From NCBI GenBank assembly GCA_016789345.1, contig JAEURG010000207.1, positions 1-41,111 of the forward strand: a stretch of 41,111 nt of DNA, in the 5' to 3' direction. Under the pieces are notes generated by a model, which saw only the letters and a list, made by a program, of their open reading frames with translations, made no database searches and was not told where the DNA came from. Both the position numbers and the translations under genes were made by a program. This DNA is from Anaerolineales bacterium (GTDB lineage Bacteria > Chloroflexota > Anaerolineae > Anaerolineales > Villigracilaceae). This document shows, in pieces, positions 7,828 through 17,000 of the stretch (position 1 is its first letter; each line of letters begins with the position of its first letter).

Positions 7828-8376
7828 TTACTCTGAAATTGGCATCGGAGACAATTTATTTAAGCGGGCAAATTCATGACCAATCTCTTCATTGGTAAAA
7901 GCAATCCCAACTTGCTCATTGCCCATCATCACTTTAATCCCCAAATGTCCCTGCCCGAAAAAACTGGGCAAGTCACGAATTTCGTCATTGAAAAAGCCCC
8001 ATACTTTTCGAACACCAATTGAACCAGTTAGTACTGCAAATATCAATGCCAAGCCTGGACCTAATACACAAATTTGAAACACATCTTGTAAATCTAGTGC
8101 AAAAGAAATCATAATGGAAGTTGCACATGAAATTAGCAAACACAAAAAGAAAATAATATTTAATATCAAACCCAATCGCTTGGCTTTGTTAACATGCTCA
8201 CTGCAATATGGCACATCTAACGTGATACTGGAATATTGGCGATAATATTGTGTGCCACTAGAGCGTGAAGCAACTACACCTACTGTGAATTCTTGTGGTT
8301 TGCCACAATACACACACTTTTGCGGAAATTGCACGTTTACTTTTCCATCTACAATTGGGATTGCAAAACTAAGCAT
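7828..8376 (-). CDS. Small membrane protein with N-terminal CxxC zinc-ribbon-like motif
   Basis: I do not recognise a named family. The 182 residues begin with a short domain carrying CVYCGKP near residue 21 and a later Cys/His pair (PYCSEH), which could bind zinc. Two hydrophobic segments follow around residues 70-90 and 95-118, and a soluble C-terminal tail comes last. The start codon overlaps the end of the SpoU methyltransferase gene by 8 bp, so the two are translationally coupled. The GGDEF gene follows after 13 bp. A role in sensing or membrane signalling with the cyclase is possible but unsupported. Confidence 0.75.
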   Translation of the reverse strand: MLSFAIPIVDGKVNVQFPQKCVYCGKPQEFTVGVVASRSSGTQYYRQYSSITLDVPYCSEHVNKAKRLGLILNIIFFLCLLISCATSIMISFALDLQDVFQICVLGPGLALIFAVLTGSIGVRKVWGFFNDEIRDLPSFFGQGHLGIKVMMGNEQVGIAFTNEEIGHEFARLNKLSPMPISE

Positions 8377-9148
8377 TCACGCTCCTCTGTCTCAATGCTT
8401 CGTATACCATCAAAGCAGTTGCAATTGAAACATTGAGTGAATTAATTTTTCCAAGCATAGGGATTTGCACTTTCACATCAGCAGTTTTCATCCAAAAATC
8501 AGTCAGCCCATTATCTTCTGTTCCGACAGCGATAGCAATTGATTCTTTCATATTGACATTTGAATAAATTTCATCTGCTGATGGTGTTGCCGCTAATATC
8601 CGCATCTTTCTTGACCTGAGCCATGCTTCTGCTTCGTGAGACTTTATCTCTACAACAGGCATTGCAAAGACCGCTCCCCTGCTAGCGCGAATCACATTTG
8701 GATTCCATATATCCACTCGCGGGTCACAGACTAAGACAGCATCTACTTTGGCGGCATCAGCAGTACGGAGGATGGCGCCTAAGTTGCCTGGCTTTTCAAT
8801 TGATTCAGCCACGATAACTAATGCAGGCTCTGATAATTTGATTTGTTCTAAAGATATTTTTGGCGTGGAGAAAATTCCAAGCCAACCATCTGGGTTTTCT
8901 CGATACGATATTTTTTCAAAAACATTTCGGGTAACTGTCAAGTTTTCAGCGGAATCAAATGCCAAAGGTTTGCTGGCAAGCTCGGGCGCGGTCAGAAGCG
9001 TTTGTGGAATCAAGCCGCAACTCAATGCCAGAGTCAATTCATCAAAGCCTTCAACAAGAATCAAATTATCTTTTTGTCTTTGGCGTTTATCTTCTCGAAG
9101 CTTGACGATATGTTTAATTTTTGGGTTTTGAAGACTAGTAATATCCAC
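8369..9148 (-). CDS. TrmH/SpoU family RNA 2'-O-methyltransferase
   Basis: This 259-residue protein methylates a ribose 2'-OH in rRNA or tRNA using S-adenosylmethionine. The N-terminal ~95 residues are the substrate-binding domain (NPKIKHIVKLREDKRQRQ). The C-terminal SPOUT knot has the three family motifs: EKPGNLGAILRTADAA, VGTEDNGL, and INSLNVSIATALMVYE. The start is GTG at 9148, directly abutting the stop codon of the ABC ATPase gene. Its place in a peptide-transport operon has no evident functional meaning. The target nucleotide cannot be assigned. Confidence 0.93.
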   Translation of the reverse strand: MDITSLQNPKIKHIVKLREDKRQRQKDNLILVEGFDELTLALSCGLIPQTLLTAPELASKPLAFDSAENLTVTRNVFEKISYRENPDGWLGIFSTPKISLEQIKLSEPALVIVAESIEKPGNLGAILRTADAAKVDAVLVCDPRVDIWNPNVIRASRGAVFAMPVVEIKSHEAEAWLRSRKMRILAATPSADEIYSNVNMKESIAIAVGTEDNGLTDFWMKTADVKVQIPMLGKINSLNVSIATALMVYEALRQRSVNA

Positions 9149-10132
9149 TTACTTTACCAACAACAAACACGCCGCTTGATGCGTTTTGCTTAATGTAACA
9201 TTTGGCGGGTCGGACGCTTTGCATGATTCTATTGCCACTGGGCAACGTGGATGAAAACGACAACCCGAAGGCACGTTGATTGGATTCGGTGTTTCGCCTT
9301 TGAGAATGATTCTTTCGTGACGCAAACGCGGATTTGGAACTGGAATAACAGAAATTAACGCTTTGGTGTATGGATGTTGTGGATTTTCTAACACTTCAAG
9401 CATGGTACCGATTTCAACAATGCGACCGAGATACATAACGGCAACTCTATCTGCAAAGAAACCGACAGAACCTAAATCATGTGTAATAAAAATTACTGCA
9501 ATTTGGCGTGTGATGCGAAGTTCTGCTAGCAAATTGATAACTTCTGCTCGAATAGAAACATCCAACATCGAAACAGGTTCATCAGCCAAAATAATTTCGG
9601 GTTCAAGCACAAGTGCCGCCGCAATCACAACGCGTTGACGTTGCCCGCCAGAAAGTTCATGCGGGTAACGACTCATATACACGTCGGCGGGTTTTAAGCC
9701 AGCATCTTCCATGGCTTTAACGACACGCTCGCGACGGTCAGGTACATTTGCAAATCCATGTACCATTAATGGCTCAGTGACAATCTCTTCAATGGTTTGC
9801 GTTGGGTTTAGTGATTCGTAAGGGTCCTGAAACACCATTTGAATTTTTCGGCGCAAATCTTTGCGTTGATGGTCATTCAAATGGGTAATGTCTTGTCCTT
9901 CAAATTTAACCATGCCAGAGGTTGGGTCTTCGAGCCCCATTAATAACAATGCCAATGTAGATTTTCCACATCCACTTTCGCCTACTAAGGCAATCACTTC
10001 ACTACGTCGAAGCGTAAAATCTACACCATCTACCGCATGAACTTTTTGCACATCGCGCGAAAATAAAGCAGGGCGACCCGCTTCAAAATGTTTTTTCAAA
10101 CCATGCACTTCAAGGAAATGTTCAGCACTCAT
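9149..10132 (-). CDS. Oligopeptide ABC transporter ATP-binding protein (OppF/DppF type)
   Basis: This is the second ATPase of a peptide importer. In its 327 residues, Walker A is GESGCGKST, the signature is LSGGQRQRV and Walker B is ILADEP. The C-terminal oligopeptide-type extension has CRFHPRCPVA with conserved cysteines. Its start overlaps the end of the fused permease-ATPase gene by 4 bp, so they are co-translated. With the ATPase half of that fusion it would form the heterodimeric motor. Confidence 0.95.
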   Translation of the reverse strand: MSAEHFLEVHGLKKHFEAGRPALFSRDVQKVHAVDGVDFTLRRSEVIALVGESGCGKSTLALLLMGLEDPTSGMVKFEGQDITHLNDHQRKDLRRKIQMVFQDPYESLNPTQTIEEIVTEPLMVHGFANVPDRRERVVKAMEDAGLKPADVYMSRYPHELSGGQRQRVVIAAALVLEPEIILADEPVSMLDVSIRAEVINLLAELRITRQIAVIFITHDLGSVGFFADRVAVMYLGRIVEIGTMLEVLENPQHPYTKALISVIPVPNPRLRHERIILKGETPNPINVPSGCRFHPRCPVAIESCKASDPPNVTLSKTHQAACLLLVK

Positions 10133-12051
10133 TTAGAAGCCTCAACAAGATGGCAACTGGCAATATGATGATTGTTACCAATAGAATGTAAAGCAGGTTG
10201 TTCGGTATGACATCTATCAAATGCGGCAGGGCAACGTGGTGCAAAGCGACAACCCGCAGGCAAAGCATCCAACCGCGGCGGATAGCCCGGAATAGATGAA
10301 AGTTTTTTCTTTGGCTTGGTTAAATCAGGAAATGCTTTTAGTAATTCTTGTGTGTATGGATGTTTCGGATTGTTATAAATCGTATCCACATCGGCATATT
10401 CAGCGGTCACGCCACCATACATTACTAAAACTTTGTCACATAATTCTGCCACAATGCCTAAATCGTGCGTTACAAAAACAACTGCTAAACCAAGTTTTTT
10501 GCGCAGGCTATCTAACAATTCCAAAATTTGGGCTTGAATCATTACATCCAAAGCAGTGGTGGGTTCGTCGGCAATGATGACATCGGGATTACAGGCTAAT
10601 GCCATAGCAATCATGGCGCGTTGACGCATTCCACCAGAATATTGATGCGGGAAATGCTCACGTTGGTCATCGACAATGCCAACCAGTTCAAGCAATTGAT
10701 TTACGCGCGCGGGAATTTTATCTTTTGGGAATTTCGGTTCATGTTTCATCACGGCTTCGGCAATTTGGTCACCAACTGTGCGAACTGGATTCAAAGCATT
10801 CATCGCGCCTTGAAACACAATTGAAATTCCGCGCCAGCGAATATCATTTAATTCTTCTTCGCTTAAAGCGGTTAGGTCTTTTCCTTTATAAAAAACTTTG
10901 CCGTTCACAATTTGCCCAGCCGATGGAAGCAAACGCAACAAAGATAACATCAAAGTTGTCTTGCCACATCCGCTTTCGCCTACCAAGCCCAACAACTCGC
11001 CTTCTTTCAACGTAAAGCTGACATCTTCCACAGCCTTGGCAGGTGGTTTACCTTCATTTACATAATGAATAGATAAATTTTGGACTTCGACAAGTGTACT
11101 GGGATGTAACGGCTTGATTAACGCATCTTTACTAAGGGACGGCTTGCCAGCCATTAGGTGGTGGGTATCTAGCCTCGGGTTGAGGACCTGCTCTAGCCCT
11201 TGACCAAACAAGGTTAGCCCTAACACAAGCCAAACAATACCAAAACCCGGGAAAAACAACGCCCACCATGCGCCAGTAGATGTTGCTCCGCGACCAAACG
11301 CAAAGTTTAGCATTTGCCCCCAAGAGAGAGTCGTTGGGTCGCCTAAGCCGATGAACGATAATGCACTTTCATTTAAGATGGCTAATGAAATCACTAAGAC
11401 TGCTTGCACAACCAAAATCGGCATAACGAGCGGAAGGATATGACGAACAATAATGTGCGCTTTGCCGGCACCTATGGCACGCGCACGTAAAACAAACTTA
11501 CGAGATTTCACTGCCAAAGTCTGTGACCGAACGACACGAGCAGTGGTCGTCCAGCCTAATAAACCAATCACAAAGATAATATTGAAAAGCGATGGTTTTG
11601 TTAATGCCACAATCACCACAATTAATGGCAAATCTGGAATCACAAGCATGATGTCTGTAAAACGCATCAAACTAGTTTCAATGCGTCCACCGAAGAACCC
11701 AGCAATCAGCCCGAATGAACCGCCGATGAGGACAGCAATCAAAGCCGCAAAGATTCCCACAATCAAAGAAACTCGCGCACCGTAAACGAAATTTGAAAAT
11801 ACATCCTGCCCAGCATCATCTGTACCAAACCAATGTTGAGCACTTGGTGGCTGGTAAATTGATTCGATAGTAGAGGCAGAGGCTCTTTGTTCGTAAGGGG
11901 CAATCAAGGGAGCAAAAATAGCAATGACGATGACAACGACAATCATCCAAAACCCAACCACACCTGTGCGGCTTTTTTGAAACGCTTTCAAAAATGTAGA
12001 AAAGCGCGATTCACTTTGGGGTAAAGCAGTTGGTTGAAAGGTAGTTTGCAT
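10129..12051 (-). CDS. Fused oligopeptide ABC transporter permease (DppC type) and ATP-binding protein (DppD type)
   Basis: One 640-residue chain carries two normally separate subunits. Residues ~20-300 are a DppC-type permease with about six membrane segments and the EAA-like loop near RARAIGAGKAHI. Residues ~320-640 are an ATPase with Walker A GESGCGKTT, signature YSGGMRQRA, Walker B IIADEP, and the Cys-containing oligopeptide C-terminus CRFAPRCPAA. The join has no frameshift or internal stop. Such fusions occur in Chloroflexota and Actinobacteria. It follows the DppB permease gene by 3 bp and overlaps the second ATPase gene by 4 bp. Confidence 0.95.
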   Translation of the reverse strand: MQTTFQPTALPQSESRFSTFLKAFQKSRTGVVGFWMIVVVIVIAIFAPLIAPYEQRASASTIESIYQPPSAQHWFGTDDAGQDVFSNFVYGARVSLIVGIFAALIAVLIGGSFGLIAGFFGGRIETSLMRFTDIMLVIPDLPLIVVIVALTKPSLFNIIFVIGLLGWTTTARVVRSQTLAVKSRKFVLRARAIGAGKAHIIVRHILPLVMPILVVQAVLVISLAILNESALSFIGLGDPTTLSWGQMLNFAFGRGATSTGAWWALFFPGFGIVWLVLGLTLFGQGLEQVLNPRLDTHHLMAGKPSLSKDALIKPLHPSTLVEVQNLSIHYVNEGKPPAKAVEDVSFTLKEGELLGLVGESGCGKTTLMLSLLRLLPSAGQIVNGKVFYKGKDLTALSEEELNDIRWRGISIVFQGAMNALNPVRTVGDQIAEAVMKHEPKFPKDKIPARVNQLLELVGIVDDQREHFPHQYSGGMRQRAMIAMALACNPDVIIADEPTTALDVMIQAQILELLDSLRKKLGLAVVFVTHDLGIVAELCDKVLVMYGGVTAEYADVDTIYNNPKHPYTQELLKAFPDLTKPKKKLSSIPGYPPRLDALPAGCRFAPRCPAAFDRCHTEQPALHSIGNNHHIASCHLVEASK

Positions 12052-12054
12052 AAT

Positions 12055-13083
12055 TTATTCAGCCTGCACGCGTGGGTCAAGGTAACTATAAGTAAGGTCG
12101 GCTAAAAAGTTAGCCAGAATAACGGCAACGGCAATTAAAAGAAACGCGCCTTGTAAAATCGGATAATCTCTGCGCACGACTGCTTCAAAGATAGCACTGC
12201 CCAAGCCAGGCCAAGAAAATACTGATTCAATTTGAATTGCACCAGCCACTGTAAAACCTAAATTAATTGCAATGACAGTGACCAATGGAAGCATAGCATT
12301 TTTTAGGGCATGGTCTTTGAGGATTTGGAAAGCGCTTAAACCTTTGGCTTTGGCTGTGAGAATATAATCTTCTGAAAGTACATCAATTAAACTGGAACGC
12401 ATAATTAAGGTGTACTCACCCATAAAAACAATTGTGTATGTTAATGTCGGCAAAAACATGTGACGTGCAATATCACCCCATTGTTGAAGCAATGGCATAG
12501 AACTCATGCCGGGCGTGGCTTTACCGGCAATTGGCAAGCCATTAGCACTGCCCCAAAATAATAGAAGAATACCCAACCAAAAAGTTGGCAGACTCCATAA
12601 CAATAAACTTGTGCCGACTGCGACATAATCAATAGATGTGCGTGCGCGCCATGCAGCAAAAATACCAAACCCCATACCTAAAATAATAGCCAGAATTTGA
12701 CCAACCCCAATTAACAATACCGTATTCCACAAACGTTCAGCCAACACTTCAGCAACTGGACGATTGGTGTGATAACTAAATCCTAATTCTCCTTGCAACA
12801 AATTGCGAACATAAATAAAAAATTGCGTATCCAATGGGTTGACACCACAATCTCCAATTTGGATTGGATTTAGAGAATTAAAACAGTTGATGATAGGTTT
12901 ATCTAAACCGAACCGCACGCGCAAGGCTTCTACCGCGTCTGCTTTTAGACGTGGGTCACGGACACCCGCGCGGGCAGGGTCTCCGGGCAACACACGGAAT
13001 AGAAAAAAGTTCAGCAAAATCACAAATAAAATTGTGAACATCGCCCATGCGGCTTTATTAAGTAAAATGCGGCTTCGATTCAA
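12055..13083 (-). CDS. Oligopeptide ABC transporter permease (DppB type)
   Basis: A 342-residue membrane permease with about six transmembrane helices, forming the channel with the permease half of the downstream fusion. The first helix (FVILLNFFLFRVLPGDPARAG) is typical of DppB/OppB, and the coupling loop is DYILTAKAKGLS. A long periplasmic-type loop follows the first helix. The likely start is TTG at 13083; the next Met is residue 15 and would cut the first helix. A strong stem-loop lies between this gene and the upstream binding-protein gene. Confidence 0.94.
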   Translation of the reverse strand: MNRSRILLNKAAWAMFTILFVILLNFFLFRVLPGDPARAGVRDPRLKADAVEALRVRFGLDKPIINCFNSLNPIQIGDCGVNPLDTQFFIYVRNLLQGELGFSYHTNRPVAEVLAERLWNTVLLIGVGQILAIILGMGFGIFAAWRARTSIDYVAVGTSLLLWSLPTFWLGILLLFWGSANGLPIAGKATPGMSSMPLLQQWGDIARHMFLPTLTYTIVFMGEYTLIMRSSLIDVLSEDYILTAKAKGLSAFQILKDHALKNAMLPLVTVIAINLGFTVAGAIQIESVFSWPGLGSAIFEAVVRRDYPILQGAFLLIAVAVILANFLADLTYSYLDPRVQAE

Positions 13084-13107
13084 ATCTCACACTCGCTATC
13101 TGATACA

Positions 13108-13162
13108 CCGTCCCGAAGGATTCATTGTAGGTCTGCTTGTCTTTTGTAAACCTTCGGGACGG
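13108..13162. repeat. 12-bp stem inverted repeat between the binding-protein and permease genes
   Basis: CCGTCCCGAAGG and CCTTCGGGACGG form a perfect 12-bp stem around a 31-nt loop. There is no T-run after it on the minus strand. It may act as an mRNA stabiliser or partial terminator, giving more binding protein than permease. A related inverted repeat (CGTCCCGCAGG) occurs at 26873-26926, so this is probably a repeat family. Confidence 0.7.
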
Positions 13163-13173
13163 TTAAGATTTAT

Positions 13174-14814
13174 TTATTTTACAGGTTCAATACGCACCAG
13201 TGACGAAACATCCGAAAGTTCTATCTTATCTTGGTCTGTAATCCAACCCGTGAAGCGGTCGGTACGGAAGGCTTGCACACTTTGAGCGTAATACGGAATC
13301 ACATACACTACATCGTCATGCACAATCTTCTGCATTTCCCAAACAATTTCTTTGCGTTCTTCAAAATCTAAAGTGACTTGTTGTTGGTTATACAGTTCGT
13401 CATAACGTGGGTTGGCATAACCTGTTTCACTAGAGCCATACGGAATAGCATCGGTAGTATAGACGTACAACAATGCGCTGGGGTCAGGGTCAGATACCCA
13501 GCCCCAAATCATGATGTCAAAATCAAACGTCGGGCAACATAATGCGGTCAGAGCATCAGGGTCTATGGCTTGTGGTTGAAGCGTAATGCCGATTTGTTTC
13601 CACATATCAGTTAGCAGTTCAGCCATGCGAGGCGTATCAATACTATCGCTGGGCCAATTCAAGCGGAAGGTCAGCGGAAGCGAACCATCAGGCGTTTCAC
13701 GCACACCGTCGCCATTTGTATCCGCATAACCTGCATCATCTAAAATCTGATTCGCTTTTGCAACATCAAATTCATAATCTACGAGTGAGTCGTTATACCA
13801 AACACCTAAGCCATCTGGAATTAAAGTTAAACCTGGTGTCCCAAGCCCAAGCAAAATTACATCAATCAATTGTTGTTTATTGGTGGCATGAGCAATAGCA
13901 AGGCGCACGTTACGGTCTTGCAAAGCGGGGTGACCTGTGCAAAGCCCGCCTTCATCTACTGGGCAGTTTTCAGGCAACATTTGATTGAAGATAATATCGG
14001 TAACGCCCGGCGAAAACGGCGCACCTGAAATGACTTCGACATTTGCTTCTGCTTTCAAATTTGCTACCGCCGTGTTTGACATCTCGGTAATCATATCTAC
14101 TTGACCCGTTTTGATGGCTTGCACCAACGCATCTTGATTGTCAAACGTTTGGAAGATAACTTCATCCACTTTTGGTGGTGTGGCAAAATGCTCTTTGTTA
14201 GCGGTTAGGCGCACAAATTCATTTTGCACATACTCTGCCATTTTGAACGGACCAGAACCCATCATTTCAAAATTTTCATATTCGAGTTTATCTACGTTTT
14301 CCCAAACATGTTTTGGCAAAATATACAAAAACACCAATTGACTTTCAATATTTGGTATCGCTTCTGTTAAAGTCAGCACTACTTCATTATTTGCAGTGGA
14401 TTCAATTGAATCAAAATAAGTTGTGTAATAGCCATTCAAATATGGGTATTCTGGCGTATTCAAATACAAATTGTAGGTAAAGGCAACATCTTCGGCAGTC
14501 AATGGCTGACCATCATGCCATTTCAAACCGTCTTTGATTTTGAACGTCCACACTGTGCCATCATCCGAAACCTCGGCACTTTCGGCAATGCTCAACGTAA
14601 ACGTGCCATCTAAATTCAAATCATACATTGAGTCATATACCAATTCAAAAATTGTGTATGACACCGCTAAAATTGCATTGCCCGGATTCAGCGTATCGGG
14701 GCTGGCTCCCCAACCAATGCGTACCACCGCGGGCGCATCAGCACTTTGCCCCACGCCACAGGCAGAAAGTATTAATGCCAAAAGCAAAAATACATACAAA
14801 AATTTACGTTTCAT
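13174..14814 (-). CDS. Oligopeptide-binding lipoprotein of ABC transporter (SBP family 5)
   Basis: A 546-residue extracellular solute-binding lipoprotein, the first gene of the transport operon. The signal peptide is MKRKFLYVFLLLALILSACG, with lipobox LSAC and the lipidated Cys at residue 19. The mature protein has SBP_bac_5 features: TWTFKIKDGLKWHDGQPLTAEDVAFTYN (split here: WTFKIKDGLKWHDG, then LTAEDV) and a C-terminal DPDPSALLY region. It would deliver peptides or similar ligands to the downstream permease. ATG 14814 has an AGAGGAGAAG Shine-Dalgarno just upstream. A stem-loop lies in the leader at 14845-14874. The ligand cannot be inferred. Confidence 0.95.
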   Translation of the reverse strand: MKRKFLYVFLLLALILSACGVGQSADAPAVVRIGWGASPDTLNPGNAILAVSYTIFELVYDSMYDLNLDGTFTLSIAESAEVSDDGTVWTFKIKDGLKWHDGQPLTAEDVAFTYNLYLNTPEYPYLNGYYTTYFDSIESTANNEVVLTLTEAIPNIESQLVFLYILPKHVWENVDKLEYENFEMMGSGPFKMAEYVQNEFVRLTANKEHFATPPKVDEVIFQTFDNQDALVQAIKTGQVDMITEMSNTAVANLKAEANVEVISGAPFSPGVTDIIFNQMLPENCPVDEGGLCTGHPALQDRNVRLAIAHATNKQQLIDVILLGLGTPGLTLIPDGLGVWYNDSLVDYEFDVAKANQILDDAGYADTNGDGVRETPDGSLPLTFRLNWPSDSIDTPRMAELLTDMWKQIGITLQPQAIDPDALTALCCPTFDFDIMIWGWVSDPDPSALLYVYTTDAIPYGSSETGYANPRYDELYNQQQVTLDFEERKEIVWEMQKIVHDDVVYVIPYYAQSVQAFRTDRFTGWITDQDKIELSDVSSLVRIEPVK

Positions 14815-14844
14815 GTCTTCTCCTCTTTCATAATTAAATAAATA

Positions 14845-14874
14845 GCGCCACAGCAGATTAAACTGCTACGGCGC
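14845..14874 (-). promoter_or_regulatory. Stem-loop in the leader of the oligopeptide operon
   Basis: GCGCCACAGCAG and CTGCTACGGCGC form a 12-bp stem with two mismatched positions and a 6-nt loop. It ends about 30 bp before the SBP start codon. It could be an mRNA-protecting hairpin, an attenuator, or another interspersed repeat. The rest of 14875-14988 shows nothing I can assign, including no clear promoter. Confidence 0.45.
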
Positions 14875-14988
14875 AGGTTTACAAAAACTAAAATGCAATG
14901 ACCCTTTCGAGGAATCCATTGGCATAAATTTTACTGTAATTTCAAGAATAGGGAAAGCATGGAATTATCTTGTAATAATAAGAGCATA

Positions 14989-15057
14989 GCCACAGAGAGC
15001 ACAGAGTTCACAGAGATTTTAAGAGGTCTTCTCAAAGGTCTCTGTGAACTCTGTGGC
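14989..15057. repeat. 69-bp palindromic repeat, copy 2
   Basis: Same 69-bp family as 4675-4743, in the opposite orientation, with complementary GCCACAGAG/CTCTGTGGC ends. It lies in the divergent region between the SBP gene and the S9 peptidase gene, just before the peptidase -10 box. Confidence 0.9.
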
Positions 15058-15072
15058 TAATTAAGGTTTTGG

Positions 15073-15078
15073 TAAAAT
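15073..15078 (+). promoter_or_regulatory. -10 box for a probable leaderless S9 peptidase mRNA
   Basis: TAAAAT ends 6 nt before ATG 15085, and there is no Shine-Dalgarno between them. This spacing fits a transcript starting at the AUG. Confidence 0.45.
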
Positions 15079-15084
15079 CGCCGC

Positions 15085-16947
15085 ATGGAAAACCCAATCA
15101 AACTCACAGAAAAATATGAACGAAATGGATGGCCCTCACTCAAGAGACCAGACCTGCAACCTCCTGCTGGCTTGACTTTACCGCTTCTGACCTCCGTCGA
15201 GCGGGTACGGTCACTGACACTTTCTTCTCGCGGACAAATTGCCTGCATCAAAGATGGTGAATCATCTTCCGATGTATTTACCATGTCTGCGAGCGGAGCG
15301 AATGGAAGTTGGTTATCACGAGTCAGTGTCGGCAGAACACTTGCACCTTCATGGGATGATGAAATTCCACAATGGTCACCAGATGGGAATTGGTTAGCAT
15401 TTACTTTACATGGTCATGTGCATATCGTTCCACATGATGGTGGCTTGCCAAAAAAAATCACAGACTTTGCACCTTCTGCCTCTTCCCCACGTTGGATGCC
15501 AGATTCAAAAGGTTTAATCATTTCTGTTGAAAGAAACAACGCCGACCAATTCTTACTCACGAATATTGATGGTGATTATCCAACTGCATTAACAACTGAT
15601 GCCATCGGTGACCATTGGGATGCAAGCCCATCACCGGATGGCAAATTTATTTTATATAACTTACGCCGCTTTGATGATTTGAATCGCTTAGATATTGTGT
15701 TATTAGAAATTGCAACTGGAAAACAAATTACTTTATATGGCAAACCATCTGTACGAGCGTTTTCATCGAAATGGTCACCAAATGGCAAGTGGATTTCGTT
15801 CATTGCACAAGAAGGGCAACGCGAAGAAATTTATTTAATCAAACCAAATGGTGAAGGCTTACATCAACTGACAAAAGATGGCGAAGATATTTTTCAATAT
15901 GAATGGTCACCGTCAGGGAAGCAGATACTGGCTGTTGTGAATCAGGAAGCGTCGTTTAAGTTAATGCTGATTGAAACAGAATCAGGTTCAAGGTCAGTTT
16001 TGAGAAGCGAAGTAGGGATTCATTCAAATCCCAATTGGTCAAAAGATGAATCGCATATCGTATTTGAATTTGAATCGCCAACAGTCACAACTGATTTTTA
16101 TAAAATGGATTTAAAAACCAAACAAGTGACTCAACTGACGTTTTCAAACCCGCCTGCTTTGCAAAAATTTAATTTTGTGACTCCTGAATTGGTTTCATAT
16201 AAAAGTTATGACGGCTTGGAAATTCCTGCAATTTTATATCGTCCCAAAAAATCAAATGGCGCGGCGATTTTATATCCGCATGGCGGACCGAAAGACCAAT
16301 ATATTTTAGGGTTTGATGAAGTGGCGCAATACTTTACAGCAAAGGGTTATACCTACATTGCACCAAATTATCGCGGCTCGACAGGTTATGGAAAAGATTT
16401 TGAACGCGCGAATTACAATGATTGGGCAGTTGGTGACATGCAAGATTGTTTGCATGGTGCAAAATATTTGCGGACGTTGAAAGATGTTCAGCCCGATAAA
16501 ATTGGAATCGCTGGCGGGAGTTATGGCGGATATATGACGATTGCATCGTTATCGCGTGACCCTGAATATTTATTTGCATGTGGCATTACAAAATATGGTG
16601 ACTCTAATTTGGTCAGTTCGTGGGCTCAATGTGAAAAAAGATTACGGCTGTATACAGAAATCTTTTTGGGGCATCCTGCTGAAAATGTAAATATTTATAT
16701 GAAAGGCTCCCCCATCACCGAAGCAAAGAATATCCAAAAACCTGTTTTGATTTTGCATGGCTTGCTCGATACGATTGTGCCACCCGAAGCGAGTGAAGAA
16801 TGGGTAGAAGCATTGAAAAGGGAAAATAAAGTGTTTGAATATAAAACCTATGCCACTGAACCACACGGCTTTTTACGTCCCGAAAATTTGTTGGATGTAT
16901 ATGAAAGAATGGAAAGATTTTTGGATTGGTATTTGTTGCCGAAATAG
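15085..16947 (+). CDS. S9 family peptidase (prolyl oligopeptidase/acylaminoacyl-peptidase type)
   Basis: A 620-residue serine peptidase with no signal peptide, so probably cytoplasmic. Residues ~30-350 are TolB/WD40-like propeller repeats (WSPDGNWLAFT, ASPSPDGKFILYN, WSPNGKWISFI, WSPSGKQILAV). Residues ~365-620 are the alpha/beta-hydrolase catalytic domain. The nucleophile is Ser in GGSYGGYM, the Asp lies in HGLLDTIVPPEAS, and the His in TEPHGF. It would cleave short peptides, which fits the oligopeptide importer encoded divergently next door. The stop is followed within 60 bp by the first RHS fragment. Confidence 0.94.
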   Translation: MENPIKLTEKYERNGWPSLKRPDLQPPAGLTLPLLTSVERVRSLTLSSRGQIACIKDGESSSDVFTMSASGANGSWLSRVSVGRTLAPSWDDEIPQWSPDGNWLAFTLHGHVHIVPHDGGLPKKITDFAPSASSPRWMPDSKGLIISVERNNADQFLLTNIDGDYPTALTTDAIGDHWDASPSPDGKFILYNLRRFDDLNRLDIVLLEIATGKQITLYGKPSVRAFSSKWSPNGKWISFIAQEGQREEIYLIKPNGEGLHQLTKDGEDIFQYEWSPSGKQILAVVNQEASFKLMLIETESGSRSVLRSEVGIHSNPNWSKDESHIVFEFESPTVTTDFYKMDLKTKQVTQLTFSNPPALQKFNFVTPELVSYKSYDGLEIPAILYRPKKSNGAAILYPHGGPKDQYILGFDEVAQYFTAKGYTYIAPNYRGSTGYGKDFERANYNDWAVGDMQDCLHGAKYLRTLKDVQPDKIGIAGGSYGGYMTIASLSRDPEYLFACGITKYGDSNLVSSWAQCEKRLRLYTEIFLGHPAENVNIYMKGSPITEAKNIQKPVLILHGLLDTIVPPEASEEWVEALKRENKVFEYKTYATEPHGFLRPENLLDVYERMERFLDWYLLPK

Positions 16948-17000
16948 TCTTATTAGTCTGGAAAGTTTTACATGTCTTACAAGTCTTAATGGTCTGTTCA

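Noticed and set aside
8748-9131. Long opposite-strand open frames over the methyltransferase, ABC transporter and other genes
   Set aside because: They are shadows: no family signatures, no start signals, and they lie wholly within well-supported genes on the other strand.
16948-17000. Short AGTCTT/AAGTCTTA repeats after the S9 peptidase as a regulatory site
   Set aside because: Only a few degenerate units, with no clear hairpin or T-run; not enough to call a terminator or operator.
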